NCBI GenBank assembly: GCA_963575745.1
Contig: CAUYUJ010009557.1
Span: forward strand, 646,005-710,004
DNA length: 64,000 nucleotides
From: Prorocentrum cordatum
Taxonomy: Eukaryota; Sar; Dinophyceae; Prorocentrales; Prorocentraceae
Direction: 5' to 3'
The translations under genes were made by a program, and so were the position numbers. The notes under the pieces were generated by a model. That model searched no databases, was not told the origin of the DNA, and was given only the letters and a program-made list of their open reading frames with translations. This document shows positions 1 through 10,735 of this stretch, one piece after another. How positions within the stretch are numbered: the first letter of the stretch is position 1; the number at the start of each line of letters is the position of its first letter.

Positions 1-1080
1 TCTTTCAAGACAACTTGTACATAATGCTCGCCGCAAGACGCAGCAAGACACAACATAATCCTGAACACAGGAAGTCCGTAGTCCAGGTGGCCGGGGAAGA
101 CAGGGGAGATGAAGGATGGGAAAGGGATAAGGAGAAAAAAGTAACGAGTTGAGAAGAGGAACGCAAAATAAGAACGAAGGAGAAGAGAAGAAGAGGAGGG
201 GGGGACAAGAGTGACAGGAGGAGAGAGAGAAAGAGGAGGCCCCGAACCCATAAAATCTCATGGTTCAACGTGCACCGCCCCTTTCCCTTCCAACTTCCCC
301 TCCCTTTTCCCTTCGCCCTTGTTTCCCTCCGTCTCCTTCCTCCCCCTCCTCCGCTTTCCTGGTATATCAGAGTGACAGGGCCGAACGGTCATTCACTGTC
401 TCTAAGCGGTTCCGCGGTGCGGATTGCTGTTGTGTTGTTGTGGTGTTGTCGTCGCTTTCGCCCGCGACCCGCCCACGACCCACCCCGCGACCCCGTTGGC
501 GACAACCCGCGACCCGCCCAAATTGTTTCCACGAGTCTTCAGCGCCTGCGGCGGGCTCGTTGTGGAGTGAGATAAATATTCGTTCGGCGCCTGCGGCGGG
601 CTTCTTCAGGGTTTCGCAGACTGGCGACGACCCCGCCGCCCCCTCACTCGTATCGTCAACTGCGGGGTGCTACGTGTTCCGCCTCCTCCGCCTACTGTTC
701 CGCCGTCCCTCTTCCTATTTTCCCCTCCTCACTCCCCTCCTCCCTGTCATCATCTCCCCCCTCCCCTCATCATTGATGCTCCCCATCCCCTTCCTTCGCC
801 CCCTGCATACTCTTGCCACCGAATGCGTCTTCTGCTCATCCTGATTCCCCCCCCTTCTTACCACCTGCTCCCTCCAACTCGTCCTTCTCCCCCTCCCTTC
901 CTCCTTCCATCCTCCTTCCCCAACCCCCTCCCTGTCCCCTCCCTCTTCCCCTTCCCCTCCTCCTCATCCTCCTCCACCCGTTCCTTTCTCCTGGTCACCC
1001 ACCTCTCATCCCTCTCCCCGCATCCCCCTCCCCATTCCAAATCTCCTCCTTCGACGTCGGCGACTTCGTCCTCCACCGAC
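1..1080. other. Strand-asymmetric tract, no gene seen
   Basis: The first ~250 bases are purine-rich on the + strand. From about 270 to 1075 the + strand becomes strongly pyrimidine-rich (long C/T runs with few purines), broken by a GC-rich stretch at about 390-660. A 16-base unit, gcgcctgcggcgggct, occurs twice (542-557 and 587-602). Open frames here are Pro/Ser/Leu-rich and reflect the base bias, so I do not call a gene. Long polypurine/polypyrimidine mirror-like DNA can form triplex structures, but nothing here shows a function. Confidence 0.5.
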
Positions 1081-1084
1081 CACG

Positions 1085-1345
1085 TAAATGACGACCTCGA
1101 CGACGCAAGGCGGAGACGACGACGGCGGCGACGACGACTGCCAGGACGACGCCAGCGGCGACGACCACGATGACGCCCGACGCCCACCACGACGGCAGCG
1201 GCCAAGACTACGTCGGCGCGCGGCGAGGTCGGCGCGGCCGTGTGCGACGGCGGCGGCGGTGGACGTCGGCGTCGGCAGCGACCACGGCGAGCGGCGGCCC
1301 TTCTTGCGCCGCGAGAACGCCCCACGCGCGGCGCCGCCGCGAGGT
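1085..1345. repeat. GAC/CGG-type triplet-rich tract
   Basis: Imperfect GAC, GGC and CGC triplets dominate this stretch (dense at 1088-1180 and looser after). It gives overlapping Asp/Arg/Thr-rich and Arg/Ala-rich open frames on both strands, which are low-complexity artefacts. I see no domain or start context that supports a gene. Confidence 0.5.
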
Positions 1346-1493
1346 CGAGCTGCCGCGCGAGCGGGACGGGGTGGGGGGGCGTGGGCGTCGCGTAACCGGT
1401 ACAGGTCTTTAGAACCCCCCCCCTGGTGGAAGCACCTATTTTCCTCGGCGCCCCGATTGACGGACAGGAGCACCACCAATACTGGAACATAAA

Positions 1494-1680
1494 TAACTTC
1501 CCCGAGGCGCCTGCCGCACAATGACGACGACGACGGCGAGATGAGGGAGGATATTGTGAGCGGAGGAGGAAGAGGAGGAGGAGACAGAGGAGGAGAAAGA
1601 GGAGGAGAAGGAGGAGGAGGAGGAGGAGGAGGAGGAGGGAGGAGGGCGGAGGAGGAGGGAGGAGGGGGAGGAGGCGAATA
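1494..1680. repeat. GGA/GAG trinucleotide array
   Basis: After a GACGACGAC stretch (about 1520-1540) the + strand becomes a nearly pure GGA/GAG array, densest at 1560-1675. It ends immediately before a copy of the dispersed core repeat at 1696-1830. The poly-Glu/Gly/Arg frames and the complementary poly-Leu/Pro frames are artefacts of the triplet. Confidence 0.75.
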
Positions 1681-1695
1681 ATGTGCCGATCGAGA

Positions 1696-1830
1696 AGATG
1701 CTCGCAAATCCTCTCGCGCGTAGAGAATCCCACCATGGACTATCCTTGGGAGAACGATCCCCCCAACATTACCCAGCCCGCCCAACAACAGAGGGAAAAT
1801 GATCTCCGCTGCGACGACGACGAAAATCAC
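1696..1830 (+). repeat. Core repeat family S, copy 1
   Basis: A ~130-base core beginning near gatgctcgcaaatcctctcg and passing through cattacccagcccgcccaac. It is recognisably the same sequence as copies at about 11200-11345, 11488-11620, 22388-22525 and 22655-22800. Like those copies it runs straight into a triplet tract, here GACGACGAC then GAG-rich DNA to about 1960. No protein is conserved between copies, so I treat it as a non-coding dispersed or tandem repeat. Confidence 0.6.
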
Positions 1831-1839
1831 GAGAAGGAC

Positions 1840-1990
1840 CACGAGGAGGAGCAGGAGGAGCAGGAGGAAGAAGAGGGGCAGGATGAGGAGGAGGGGGGAG
1901 GAGGTGGAGGAGGAGGAGGAAGCGGAGGAAGATTAAGGAGGAGGGGCGAGTTTGTTCTCCGCCGGAAAAAATGGGGGGGGGGGATCCAAA
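1840..1990. repeat. GAG/GGA array with G-runs
   Basis: A purine-rich array of GAG, CAG and GGA triplets directly follows core repeat copy 1 and ends in G-runs near 1970-1982. Glu-rich or Gly-rich frames across it are not treated as genes. Confidence 0.65.
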
Positions 1991-2123
1991 GCTAAAGGCC
2001 TCCTGGGGTTATCGGACGGCAAAAATTGGGGGGGATGCACTTCTCGGGCCCTGAGAGGCCCCTTGGGTTTTTTTTCTGCAGCCCTCGCTGCCCGGCCCAC
2101 GTCCTTATCGCCCCCCCATTTCG

Positions 2124-2284
2124 GGTGTTGCTAGAAGTGCCCCTGGCCCAAGGTACCCCCAGCTTTTCGCTCCATTTTGGAGCCCCTGGGGCCCTCTGGG
2201 CCTCGTGAGGGGTGCCCTGGAGGCCGCCTGGGCCACCCCGAGACCCTGGGGGTACTTTGGGCCAGGGTTACTTCTGGCAACACC
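2124..2284. mobile_element. MITE-like inverted-repeat element (~161 bp)
   Basis: The left end (2124-2162) and the reverse complement of the right end (2246-2284) match over about 39 bases with a few differences. Both read ggtgttgc, then agaagt, then cctggccca, then gtacccccag. The interior is GC-rich and carries no credible ORF. Short length plus long terminal inverted repeats and no coding capacity is the hallmark of a non-autonomous DNA transposon or a foldback element. No clear target-site duplication is visible at these boundaries. Confidence 0.65.
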
Positions 2285-2289
2285 ATACC

Positions 2290-3020
2290 ATTACGCGACG
2301 CCCACCGTTGGGGGGGGGGGGGACGCCCGCGCCAGGTTACCGGGTCCACTGCTTCGCCTGCGGGGGGGGAAGGAGCGGCACAGGCGGAGATGACAGAGGC
2401 CTCGAGATTCAATGACGGAAGCATGTTGGCCTGGCGCCGTGGCTGGATTGGCCTCGACATGCTGGTCAGAACGCACCCCGGGAGAGGCCTGGGTGGTGAT
2501 GTTTGACCCCCGACCGAAACCAATCCCCCTCGCGTCGTGAAAGAAACACGACGCACGGTTTTTGTTGACCGCTTTTGGCCTACAAAAGGCCCTCGCCGGG
2601 ACCCGTGAGGAAACGACTTCGGTGGGTCTCCTCTTCTGTTTCCGGCTCTTATTTAGATTTTACGCCCCTGGCGCATGGAACCCGCGCGGTAAAAAAACAT
2701 GTTTTTTCGCATCGCTTCGCTCTGGAGCAGATCGGCGAGCTCACAGTGCCTCTGAGAAGACGCTTCAGCACGAGCCGCGCCGGCCGCGGAGAGAATCTCC
2801 AGGAACGCGCCTCGGCACGGACAGGCCGCGGAGAGGGAGAGAGAGAGAGAGAGAGAGCGAGAGATTCAGAGAGACAGAACACAATCACCGGTCGTGATCG
2901 CAATGGCGGACGGCCCGAGCAGGGAAGCCCAGATCCCTGCTCCTCCTCGTCCTCCCAATGATCCTCCTCCTCCCTCTCCTCCTCGACGTTAGGCAAATTT
3001 GGATCGGCTAACATCGTAGC
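2290..3020. other. Unassigned GC-rich DNA with a (GA)n run
   Basis: I recognise no gene here. It contains a G/C homopolymer at about 2311-2322 and a short (GA)n microsatellite at about 2830-2865. Open frames on both strands are Arg/Pro/Ser-rich, overlap each other and have no recognisable domain. Confidence 0.45.
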
Positions 3021-3021
3021 G

Positions 3022-3061
3022 TCCTCCTCCTCCTCCTCCTCCTCCTCCTCCTCCTCCTCCT
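3022..3061. repeat. (TCC)n microsatellite
   Basis: About 13 near-perfect TCC triplets on the + strand. The complementary GGA repeat yields poly-Glu frames on the minus strand, which should be ignored. Confidence 0.9.
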
Positions 3062-3454
3062 CACTCCCCCCCACCGAGATCCGACGCCGCGCTCCCCGAG
3101 GCCCAACAAAAACGGCGAGAGAAACCTCCGCACTGGCCTCTGCTCCTGGCGTTGGAGCCTGGGCGTGAGCCGGGGTGCTCCCGAGAACCCCGCTCGGGCA
3201 ACATGCCGTCCAGCATCCTGGGGGCCGCGCCCGGGCGAGCGGGCGATGGAGCCTTGCATCCTCGTCCTTCGCCCGCCCCCTCAACCCATTCTTTGTCATC
3301 CTCCCGCCCCGCCGGCTGCGAAGCAACCGAACTGCGCGGAGATCCTCGTCCCCTCGCTCCTCCATCCATCCCTTTCCCTTATGAGCAACTCCTCTCTGTC
3401 ACACTCCTTCCCATTTCTGATCCTGATCCTGAGGACTGAAATTTGCATAGGGCT

Positions 3455-3840
3455 CCTGGATGGAAAGCGGGTGATTTTCAAAATGTGTCTCTCGCCGTAA
3501 TTCCGCACACATTCGTCTGGAAACATTTGCAGCAATCTCGCGGAATGTGGGCGGGTCGTTTTGAAACGTGATTCTCGCTTTAGCGCCGCACACATCAATC
3601 CCAAAAGTTTGCTACGGCTTCAGGGATGGAGGGCGGGTCGTTTTCAAAATGTGGCTCTCGCATTACTGCCACGCTCATTCGATTTAAAAGCTTGCAGCAA
3701 TTTCACGGATGGGGGGCGGGTCGTTTTCAAACTGTGGCTCTCTTCGTAGCGCCGCAATCATGATTTCTGAAAGCTTGCAACAATTTCACTGGTGGAAGCG
3801 GTTCCTTTTTAAAATGTGGCTCTCGCCGTTTTGGAAATTT
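3455..3840 (+). repeat. 83-bp tandem array in composite repeat, copy 1
   Basis: Five units spaced 82-84 bases, marked by gggcgggtcgttttcaaaat and followed by gtggctctcgc, then gcgccgcacaca, then gcagcaatttcacgga. Unit landmarks fall near 3472, 3556, 3638, 3721 and 3803. Units have diverged, so it is an old array. The same array, with about four units, recurs at 15675-16010. Confidence 0.8.
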
Positions 3841-3849
3841 ACATCCGTT

Positions 3850-4175
3850 TCACAAATTCGTTTGGTCGAAGTCCCCAGACTGATGTTCTGGCACAAAGAA
3901 GGACTGTCAGTACGCCGTAGTCACACTGTTTCCCGGTTGAAGTCCCAGGAATTGTGCTCTGGTGCGACTTAGATATGTCAGGACGCAACAGTGGCATTGA
4001 TCAATGGCGTTGCTGTCGCAGGAACTGCGTTCTGGCCTAATTGAGGATTCTCAGACGATTGTCTTCTAATGGGCCACTTCCCGCACTGTACATATTTCAA
4101 TTCAGGGACCTGCGAAGAGGGAACTTGGAGGAAGGGTTCATCGCAACATCTTTGATGCACCCTGGGTTTACACTG
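3850..4175 (+). repeat. ~72-bp tandem array in composite repeat, copy 1
   Basis: A second, different tandem array follows the 83-bp array. Its marker (aagtcccaggaattgtg, then ttctggc) recurs near 3885, 3956 and 4029, giving a 71-73 base period. It continues into a non-repeated tail (bcagacgattgtcttc-like sequence and an acctgcgaagaggg-like motif). The same order of arrays and tail is found at 16030-16330, so both arrays belong to one composite element. Confidence 0.7.
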
Positions 4176-4690
4176 GTTTCCCTCCTCCTCCCTCCCCCAC
4201 CTTTTCCCCCTGATCCACGACGCCATCGGGGAAGGCGACTCCGGCTCCTCGTACGCTCTGATCTCTTCGGCTCTGCCCGCGACTCGGTCCAACATCGGTG
4301 TAAACCAGGCGGGGGTCCCGCGGACCCGTCGGTCTCTGTGGCTTTTCCTCCTCACCACCGTAGGACTCACATGGCGAACAGCAGGCTTAGCATGACCTCG
4401 CCCACGCTGCTCATAAACCAGTCCCGATCAACACACGTGTGAGTCGCACTTCGATGGCGACCCACTTCCATCGGGCACAGCTCGGCCTCGCCGAAGCCCC
4501 GCATATACTCTCGCGCCACAAACTTACTCCTCACCAACCCCCCTTCTCCTCTCCCCGCTCAGAGATCGGCCTTGGAGATCCGGATGTCACCCTTCGGGGC
4601 GTCCTGCGACAGGCCGATAACGCCGTTTGTCTTCAGCACCTGCCGGGCAGAGGCCTCCTGCAAAACTTCCGGGTGCCCCCCAGGAACTCC
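4176..4690. other. Unassigned sequence
   Basis: Mixed GC-rich DNA with a short C/T-rich stretch (about 4180-4215). Overlapping frames on both strands show no recognisable domain, and I see no repeat with a clear partner in the window. Confidence 0.4.
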
Positions 4691-4870
4691 GGCGAGAAGC
4701 GAGCAGAGCGACGAGAGCGAGGAGCGAAGAGGAGCGAAGAGGAGCGAAGAGGAGCAAGGCGCGAGCGAGGCGCGAGGAGCGAGGGAGGAGCAGCGAGGAG
4801 CGAGCGAGGAGGAGCGAGAAGGGCCGAGGAGGACGCGAGGACGCGGGGACCGAGCGAGGAGCTAGCGAGG
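4690..4870 (+). repeat. Purine-rich minisatellite (GAGCGAGGAG-like)
   Basis: Repeats of about 10 bases, variants of gagcgaagag and gagcgaggag, fill this stretch. They produce Arg/Glu/Ser-rich frames on the + strand and Leu/Ala/Ser-rich frames on the minus strand. Confidence 0.7.
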
Positions 4871-5224
4871 AGGTGCTCCTGTCCCAGAGGGGTCCCCGAC
4901 CTCCCGCACCACCTTGGGAGCGCCTGGAAAGGCCCCCTGCGCCTCGCCCCTTCGGGGCCCAGGAAGAGGCCCCCGGGGACACCTCGGGCCATGGACGCCC
5001 TGGGCGACGCCCGAGGGCACCTCCGCGGGGGCCTCCGACGGAGGGCATCCGTGGCGGCCCCGAGCTCCTCCCGATGCGGGGGGGGGAAGCCGAAAGGGCA
5101 CCGATGCCGCTACACCGCGGGCCTCCCCAGGAGTGCGCTCCGGCCAGAGGCCCTCGTGGCGAGCCCGGCTGTGGCGGCGCGGGAATCCCAGGGGCAGCGG
5201 TGCAGTGGACGCCAGTCCACAAGA

Positions 5225-5372
5225 AACTTTCCACAAGAAACCCCACCCTGCGACCCCAAGACGTCCATTGATTTTCGGGGTGGGAACGTCACGCTTTCCA
5301 TGGCAAATCTAAACCCAAGAAACCCAGGGCATCCTGGAGGCAAGCAGGGTGTTTCTTGGCATGGGCTTCCAC
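5225..5372 (-). mobile_element. Short dispersed element family M, copy 1
   Basis: The reverse complement reads caagaaacaccctgcttgcc, then ccaggatgccctggg, then a closing aatcaatggacgtc and gggtttcttg. The same order is seen on the + strand at about 39474-39632. Ends are loosely inverted (caagaaac at one end and gtttcttg at the other). It is about 150 bp and non-coding, so a MITE-like element is likely. Confidence 0.5.
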
Positions 5373-5374
5373 TG

Positions 5375-6845
5375 TACCGGTCCCTTTGCCTCCGCCGAGA
5401 TGCAGGCAAGAGCCTCCGAGGCCCCCGAGAAGGAAACCGCCGAGCCAATCGCACGGCGATCGGCCCCGCGAGCCTCGGCGCCACAGAGACGGCGACGGCG
5501 GCGGGCCCCGCGGGAACGGTCGGGTCGTCTCCCGAGCCAGCGCGGGGGGAGAGAACAGGCGGGCGGCAAGATGAGGAATGGTTGGGTCGGCGGCAAGCGA
5601 GGGGGGGAGGATTGAGAAGGAGAAGGCCTTCTCGAAGGGCTCGGAAGTGCCCCGGTCTTCTGAGGAGTTCTGAAAGATGTCCCGAATACGCAGAAAAATT
5701 CTCAGAAGGCCGAAGGGCTTCTGCGAAGTCCCGCAGCTTTCTGAGAAGGGTTTGTCCTTATTGCTTCCCCCCTCGCTCGCCGCCCATTGGGGGGACCACA
5801 AACAAGTATGTGTCATCCAACAGTTACGGTCAAGAATTCTTTTTGATTGCCACCCAGGTCCCGCTGGCTTGCAGGGTTTTGTTCGAAGAGTGGTCTGGCG
5901 GCATGCCATAGCAGTGCGGGGCACCCCTCGCCCAACGCCGCTAGAGGGCTGGACACTTCAAGTCAGCACGGAAAGAGAGGTGGGGCCTGGAATGCGGGTC
6001 AGATTGAGGGGGCGGGCGTGGGGTGGGTCGCGGCTGGATTCGCAGGTGCTCTCGACACTTCTGCTCGAACTTCTCACGCGGTCCTTCGAACTGATCTTCC
6101 TGCGGGCACCAGGGCCCAGAGAGGCCCTCTGGGAGTCCAACTTTGAACATCTTTCCAACAAGCCAGATGTATGGGGACGACGAGGAGGACGACGGCGAAG
6201 ACGAGGTGACGAGAGGTCTGGGTGCAACTCCACTCTCGCAACACGAGAGGGGTGCGTTTTCAATGCGTGAGGGGAATGAGCGGAGAGAGAGGAGCGCGCC
6301 GTTCTCCGCCCGGGCGGCGGGGCCTAGAAGGCCAGCGCGGGCGGGCCGGAGCCCTCAAGTGTGGAGGTGAATGTTCTCGACCGATGGTGCTGTGTGCTGC
6401 GTGTGCTGTGGAAGCGCTGCTTCCAGGCTGCTCCGTTGCTTGCTGTCTTGCGCTGGCGTGAGCCATCGTGAGTGTCGTCCCGTTCGCAGGGCGTGGCTGC
6501 TTCGAGAAATGAGCCCTGGTGGAAAAAGGGACCTGGACCCCATGGCTCTGAAATGAGAGGCACCTCATCCGAGTCGTTTTCGGTTGGCCGCCCGCCAATG
6601 GCCCGGGACGCCCAGAGGCCCGAAACCGGCAGAACTCCCCGAGGACCCCAGCAACAGTCGGTGGTGCAGACAGCGTCCGCGACGCAGCGAATCTGCGCGA
6701 GGAGGCTGCCAACAACATACAGAACGCACCCCAGGCGACCAGAGACCCTCGGCACCCTCAAGCACGGGCGGCCGCGGCGGGGCCGCGCCAGCAGCTCGAA
6801 GAAGCAGCCGGCAATCAATTCCCTGCGCCCCGCGCCCTGGCGGCG
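5375..6845. other. Unassigned GC-rich DNA
   Basis: I see no convincing gene. Overlapping frames on both strands have Arg/Pro/Ser-rich, domain-free translations. A short GAC-rich tract lies at about 6175-6215. A C-rich hairpin-prone region lies near 6295-6345. Confidence 0.4.
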
Positions 6846-6990
6846 GGCAGGATCGGTCACCGTCGAATCGGTAAATCGCTTATCGAATCGACCTGCGTCG
6901 GCACGGAGCCGGAATCGAATCGAACCAGCTGCGCCAGGATGCACAGACGCGCCATGCAAACATCGGTCCGCATCGGATCGTCGGAAGATC
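6846..6990. repeat. GAATCG-rich dispersed repeat family C, copy 1
   Basis: Repeated gaatcg motifs lead into the order gtcggcacggagcc, then gcgccaggatgcacagacg, then catcggtccgcatcggatcg. The same order occurs at about 17235-17425. Related but more diverged copies lie near 51030-51190 and 62790-62905. There is no coding potential. It could be a short interspersed repeat. Confidence 0.55.
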
Positions 6991-7079
6991 GCAATCGCTT
7001 CGGAGCGAGCGGGCCGAAAGGGAGGGGTGCTCCCTCCGAGCGGGAGGAGGGCGCGGTGGGAAACGAGAAGGACGACGAG

Positions 7080-7170
7080 GGGGAAGAGGAAGAGGAGGAG
7101 GGATGGAGGGAGGGAGGGGATGCTGAGAGAGGGGAAGGGGGGGGGGCGGGAGGAGGGGGACGATGGCGGG
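7080..7170. repeat. GGA/GAG-rich purine tract
   Basis: An imperfect GGA/GAG purine tract with a run of G residues near 7138-7147. It explains the Glu/Gly-rich frames across this area. Confidence 0.55.
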
Positions 7171-7652
7171 AGGCCGCGAGGAGCGATGGGGCCGAGACCG
7201 CCTCGACCGAGCGCGGTGCACTCCGTGGACCGTCCCTCTCATCGGGTGCTGCCGAAAAGCAGCCCTGGCGATCCGGGGAGAGGCCCACGCGGCCTCTCCA
7301 GAGCACCCCCGGCCTGACGAGGCCGCGGGGGGGGCCCAGGGCCCCACGGTGGCGCGGGAGGAGGGGGGCGCTTCGGGCCAGGGCCACCTCTGGCGACCGC
7401 AGATCCCGCCCTGCAGATGCCCAATGCGGGGGCGGGGAGGATCCGCAGGAGGGGGCGGGTGGAGCATGGGAGGCGCGCTCCTCGAGGAGGGATCGAGGCG
7501 GAAGGTGCGAGGAGGATGAAGTCGAGATGGATGGGGGAGGAGGAGGTTCAGCACCCACGATTGATTACCTCCTCGTGTCGTGGCAGAAAGACATCCTGGC
7601 GAACGACCCAACCGTATGCAATTGTGTGAGCGTAATGTTGTGAGACCGCTTT

Positions 7653-7830
7653 CGGTGGAGCTCCCTATGTAGTCACGAACCGTGTGGAGGGTGCGCCCAA
7701 AAGGGGCGGCACCGCCATGCGAACCCCGCCACTGGGGCTTCGGTGGAACTGCCTCTGGGGCCACGAACCGTGTGAGGGGTGCGCCAAAATGCCGCTGGGG
7801 CCTTCGGTGGAACTCCCTACGGGGCTTCGA
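7653..7830 (+). repeat. Degenerate tandem repeat (~88 bp)
   Basis: Three occurrences of cggtggaactccct-like sequence (near 7653, 7741 and 7805), two of them followed by cacgaaccgtgtg and gggtgcgcc. The first spacing is 88 bases. The second is shorter, consistent with a deletion. Confidence 0.6.
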
Positions 7831-7849
7831 AGCTTTGCACTGGGTGTAC

Positions 7850-7960
7850 CGCGGGGATGAAGGAGGATGAGGAGGATGAAGGAGAATGAAGAGGAGGAAG
7901 TAAGGAGGAAGAAATGCGGAGAGGCAAAGGAGGAAGAGGAGGATGAAGGAGAACGCGGGG
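7850..7960. repeat. GGA/GAT-rich purine tract
   Basis: Repeated gaggatgaaggag-like sequence in a purine-rich + strand. No gene is supported. Confidence 0.5.
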
Positions 7961-8194
7961 CGCTGTCTCTTCAAAACGAAGATCCACAACTACAGGATAT
8001 GTGTTAACAAAACACCATGGATTCGCTCGGGCCGTTTTCGCCCTGCGGGGCCCAGGACTGTCGAACACTGCTCGGGAAGAAAAGCCGGTCCCTGGGGAAG
8101 GCGTCTACGACAAGGGGTCTTGGGACGGAGCAGGGGGAGGCGGGAAGTAGAGATGAGTACAGAAGAGTACTGGGTCGCAAGAGCGGGGGGTCGT

Positions 8195-8520
8195 GGCAGC
8201 TGTTTCTCCGGGCGCCTCCAGGCGCCAGAGGAAGGCGCCTGGCGGCGGGGGCGAAACCACCTGCGCGAAGAGCAGATTTCACATACCCTTCCGAATCCCC
8301 CCCCTTCGACCGACTCGAGAGATGGAGAGAAGACTTGTCTGCATCTCCTCTCGGGGGTGGACAGGACCCCTTTTAGCCAAACGCTGTGACAACGACCTGT
8401 GGTACCGACCGGGTACCAGATGTGGTGGGCGCACGACCATCCAACACTGCGGCCGTGACGCGCTCTCGAGAACCGACAAAATCGGGGAATCGCTAGTCGA
8501 CTTGGCCAGGTGGGGGTTCC
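8195..8520 (-). repeat. Repeat family O/P, copy 1 (diverged)
   Basis: The minus strand carries a diverged copy of a ~330-bp dispersed repeat also found at about 39960-40240, 47495-47860 and 55275-55490. Landmarks on the + strand are ggcgcctggcggcg near 8230, a ggacaggacccctttta motif near 8360 and cgcgctctcgagaaccgac near 8460. In better preserved copies the minus strand has one continuous frame; see the finding on this family. Confidence 0.5.
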
Positions 8521-8783
8521 ATCAACCACCAGGCTGGACCTAGACATTGATGCTCGCGTTGTGTTCGTTCTGATTTACGTGTTGCTTTACCTGTTCTCCT
8601 GCACCTCCCTGCCAAAACGGAAGACGAAACACAGCCGAAGTCCAGCAAAACAGCGTTCAGGTCCAGCACTGTTCTGTCATCAGTGAGCCGGTCCACCAGC
8701 TGAAAAGGAGGGGAGGGGGGAGTGGCGGGGAGCACGCAGGAGCGGCCAAGGGTTTTTGCGAATGTTCGGCCTCTGGAGGGCGA

Positions 8784-8945
8784 CTTAAGACGAAACCAGG
8801 ACGAGGATAACATCGGGTGAAAATAAATCGAGAATCTCTGAGATCCGGCGGCTCTGGGAGGTGTCTCTGGCGCCGCGATCCTTCTCAGAGCGTTGCGGAA
8901 CGCTTTGAGAGCGTTCCGGACCGCTCTGGAACGGATTTATAGTCG
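8784..8945 (+). repeat. Palindrome-bearing repeat family A, copy 1
   Basis: It starts near ttaagacgaaaccaggacga and ends with two imperfect, adjacent inverted repeats of the type agagcgttccggaacgctct (8886-8932). The same block occurs at about 28170-28330, where the palindromes are perfect, and 52250-52410. There is no ORF. The palindromes could form hairpins or be binding sites. Confidence 0.7.
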
Positions 8946-9127
8946 TCTTAGCCCCGTCCGATAACTCATCGGATTGGTCCTCCCCGACGGCGCCGCGTCG
9001 ACGACTGTGGGCGCCTCGTGGGCGCCATGGTAGCTGGCTGGGCTTTCCCGAAAGCCTCGTCCTGGCCGCGTCCGACCATCAGGGCCCCTGGACCGTCGAG
9101 CCACGACCGGGGACAAGAAAGCATGAA

Positions 9128-9292
9128 GGGGCCCTGGGACACACAAATAAATACACACAAATAAAAGGATTCCCCATATTTCCCCATATTTTCTGGGTTT
9201 CTGTCTTCCCCCCCACATCCCATACTTTCCCATACTTTCCTGGGAGTCGACGATGAATTGTGTCTGTGTGTTTCTTCCCCTCCTGAAACCGG
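9128..9292 (+). repeat. Dispersed repeat family B, copy 1
   Basis: A ~165-bp block containing ggattccccatatttcccc, a ttttctggg motif, a ttttcccata-type duplication, cctgggagtcgacgatgaat and a tgtgtctgtg motif. A closely similar block in the same orientation lies at about 18305-18470. It is AT-richer than its surroundings and has no shared protein frame of interest. Confidence 0.75.
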
Positions 9293-9299
9293 TCCGACG

Positions 9300-10100
9300 A
9301 AGCGGTCCACGCGGACGGCCTGCGACGCGGCCCCAGCGTCGGAGGTCTGGGCCCCTCCGCACTCCTTCTCCCCCGCTCTCCGAGGGCACCTGGTGCGCGC
9401 CTGGGCCCTCGGGGCAAGGTCACGCTGCGCGCGGGGGGCTTGCAAGAACTGCGCCATTCCCCATGACCTGCTGTGTTGCATGGGAACAAAAATCCGACCC
9501 GCAACAAAAAGAAAGACACCCCCTCGGACAACCTGGCCATTCCAGGCTGATTGCTGACGACAAGGCGACCTGCCCTGGACAACCCCTGCGGGGATCCGGG
9601 CACCCCCCGGGAACAGCCCGAACCTCCCTGGGACTCTTCTTCCACGACAGACAGCCGGTCACCCGACCTCGCGCATCGCGCCCCACGATGCGCGACGCGC
9701 GGCCCATCTCCCGCGCCCTCGCGCCGCCGCCGCGGGGAGACGGTAGGCTCTCTGGCCCAGGCCGCGACGCACGAGGCGCCAGCATCGTCGCGCCCCTGCG
9801 GGCGACCTGGAGGACGCCCCACTCAGCACACCACGTCGCGAGGAGAGGTCCGGGGGAGCGTCTTCTGCGTGCGTGTCACTGGTGCCGAGTCCCGACCTCC
9901 CTCGCTCTGGGACCACCGCCCCCCCTCCCCCGCCAAAGAGAAGAAAATTAAAGATCCCCCCCTTCTCTCATGAGCCGGGCCCCCCTACCTCCCTCCCTTG
10001 CGGGAAACACCCCCGGCCCCCACCCTTCCCCGCATCGTTCCGAAAGTCCGGGGGAGGGGCGGGGGCCAGAGCTCCACCTCCCCGAGAGTCGGGGGGGGGA
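9300..10100. other. Unassigned GC-rich DNA
   Basis: No gene recognised. Several overlapping frames on both strands lack domains. C-runs and poly-A-rich punctuation occur at 9910-9965. Confidence 0.4.
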
Positions 10101-10104
10101 ACCC

Positions 10105-10113
10105 CCTCCTCGC

Positions 10114-10144
<31 letters not shown>

Positions 10145-10520
10145 CTTTTTGCCGCGCCCGTCGGTTGGGCGGCCGGGACACATCGTCGACGTCGTGAGTC
10201 GGCCGGGCGGGCGAATGGGCCACGTCGTCGTCGGCGCCGACGTGGTCGTCGTCGTCGTACTCGTCGTTTGCCAGCGCAGGGCGGCGACGCCGTCGGCGCC
10301 GTCGTTGTCGCCGTCGTCGTCGTCGCCGCCAGCCGTCGCCGTCGTCGGTCGTCGGCGTCGTTGTCGTCGGCGTCGTCGTCGTCGTCGTCGTCTGCATCTG
10401 CCCGCGAACCCGTTGGTCGGACGGGCAGGCGGGACACGTCGCCAAACTCGTGGCCGAGTCGGTCGCGCGGGCGGGACACGTCGTCGCCGTTTGGCGGCGA
10501 CGGGCGTCGTCGCCATCATC
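10105..10520. repeat. (GTC/CGT)n array with degenerate flanks
   Basis: Near-perfect GTC triplets at about 10116-10145, continuing as an imperfect GTC/GCC array to about 10520. The frames across it read Val/Arg/Ser-rich on the + strand and Asp/Thr/Arg-rich on the minus strand and are artefacts. Confidence 0.8.
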
Positions 10521-10549
10521 GTCGGCGGCGCCCAGGGAAGGGGGGATCC

Positions 10550-10735
10550 GAGCCCTTCCCCCCCCCCCCAGACTTTGACGGTGGGGGAATTCGAAGACCC
10601 CCTTTGATGGTGGGGGGGTTAGACAAGTCGGCCCCCCCTCCCCCCCGACATTTACTCTGAACAAGGGGGGGGGTTTGGACCCCCCCCCCCCGACTTTTCA
10701 GGGGTGAGGGGCGGCTCGGACTACCCCCCCTCACT
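10550..10735. repeat. C/G homopolymer-rich stretch
   Basis: Long runs of C or G (many of 7-13) alternate with short spacers such as gactttgacggtggggg. Similar run-rich DNA lies at 33230-33620. Such sequence could fold as G-quadruplexes. No gene is present. Confidence 0.65.

Noticed and set aside
4439-5911. 490-codon + frame
   Set aside because: Arg/Gly/Pro-rich, passes through a purine minisatellite and a family M element, and overlaps long minus-strand frames; typical of stop-poor GC-rich DNA.
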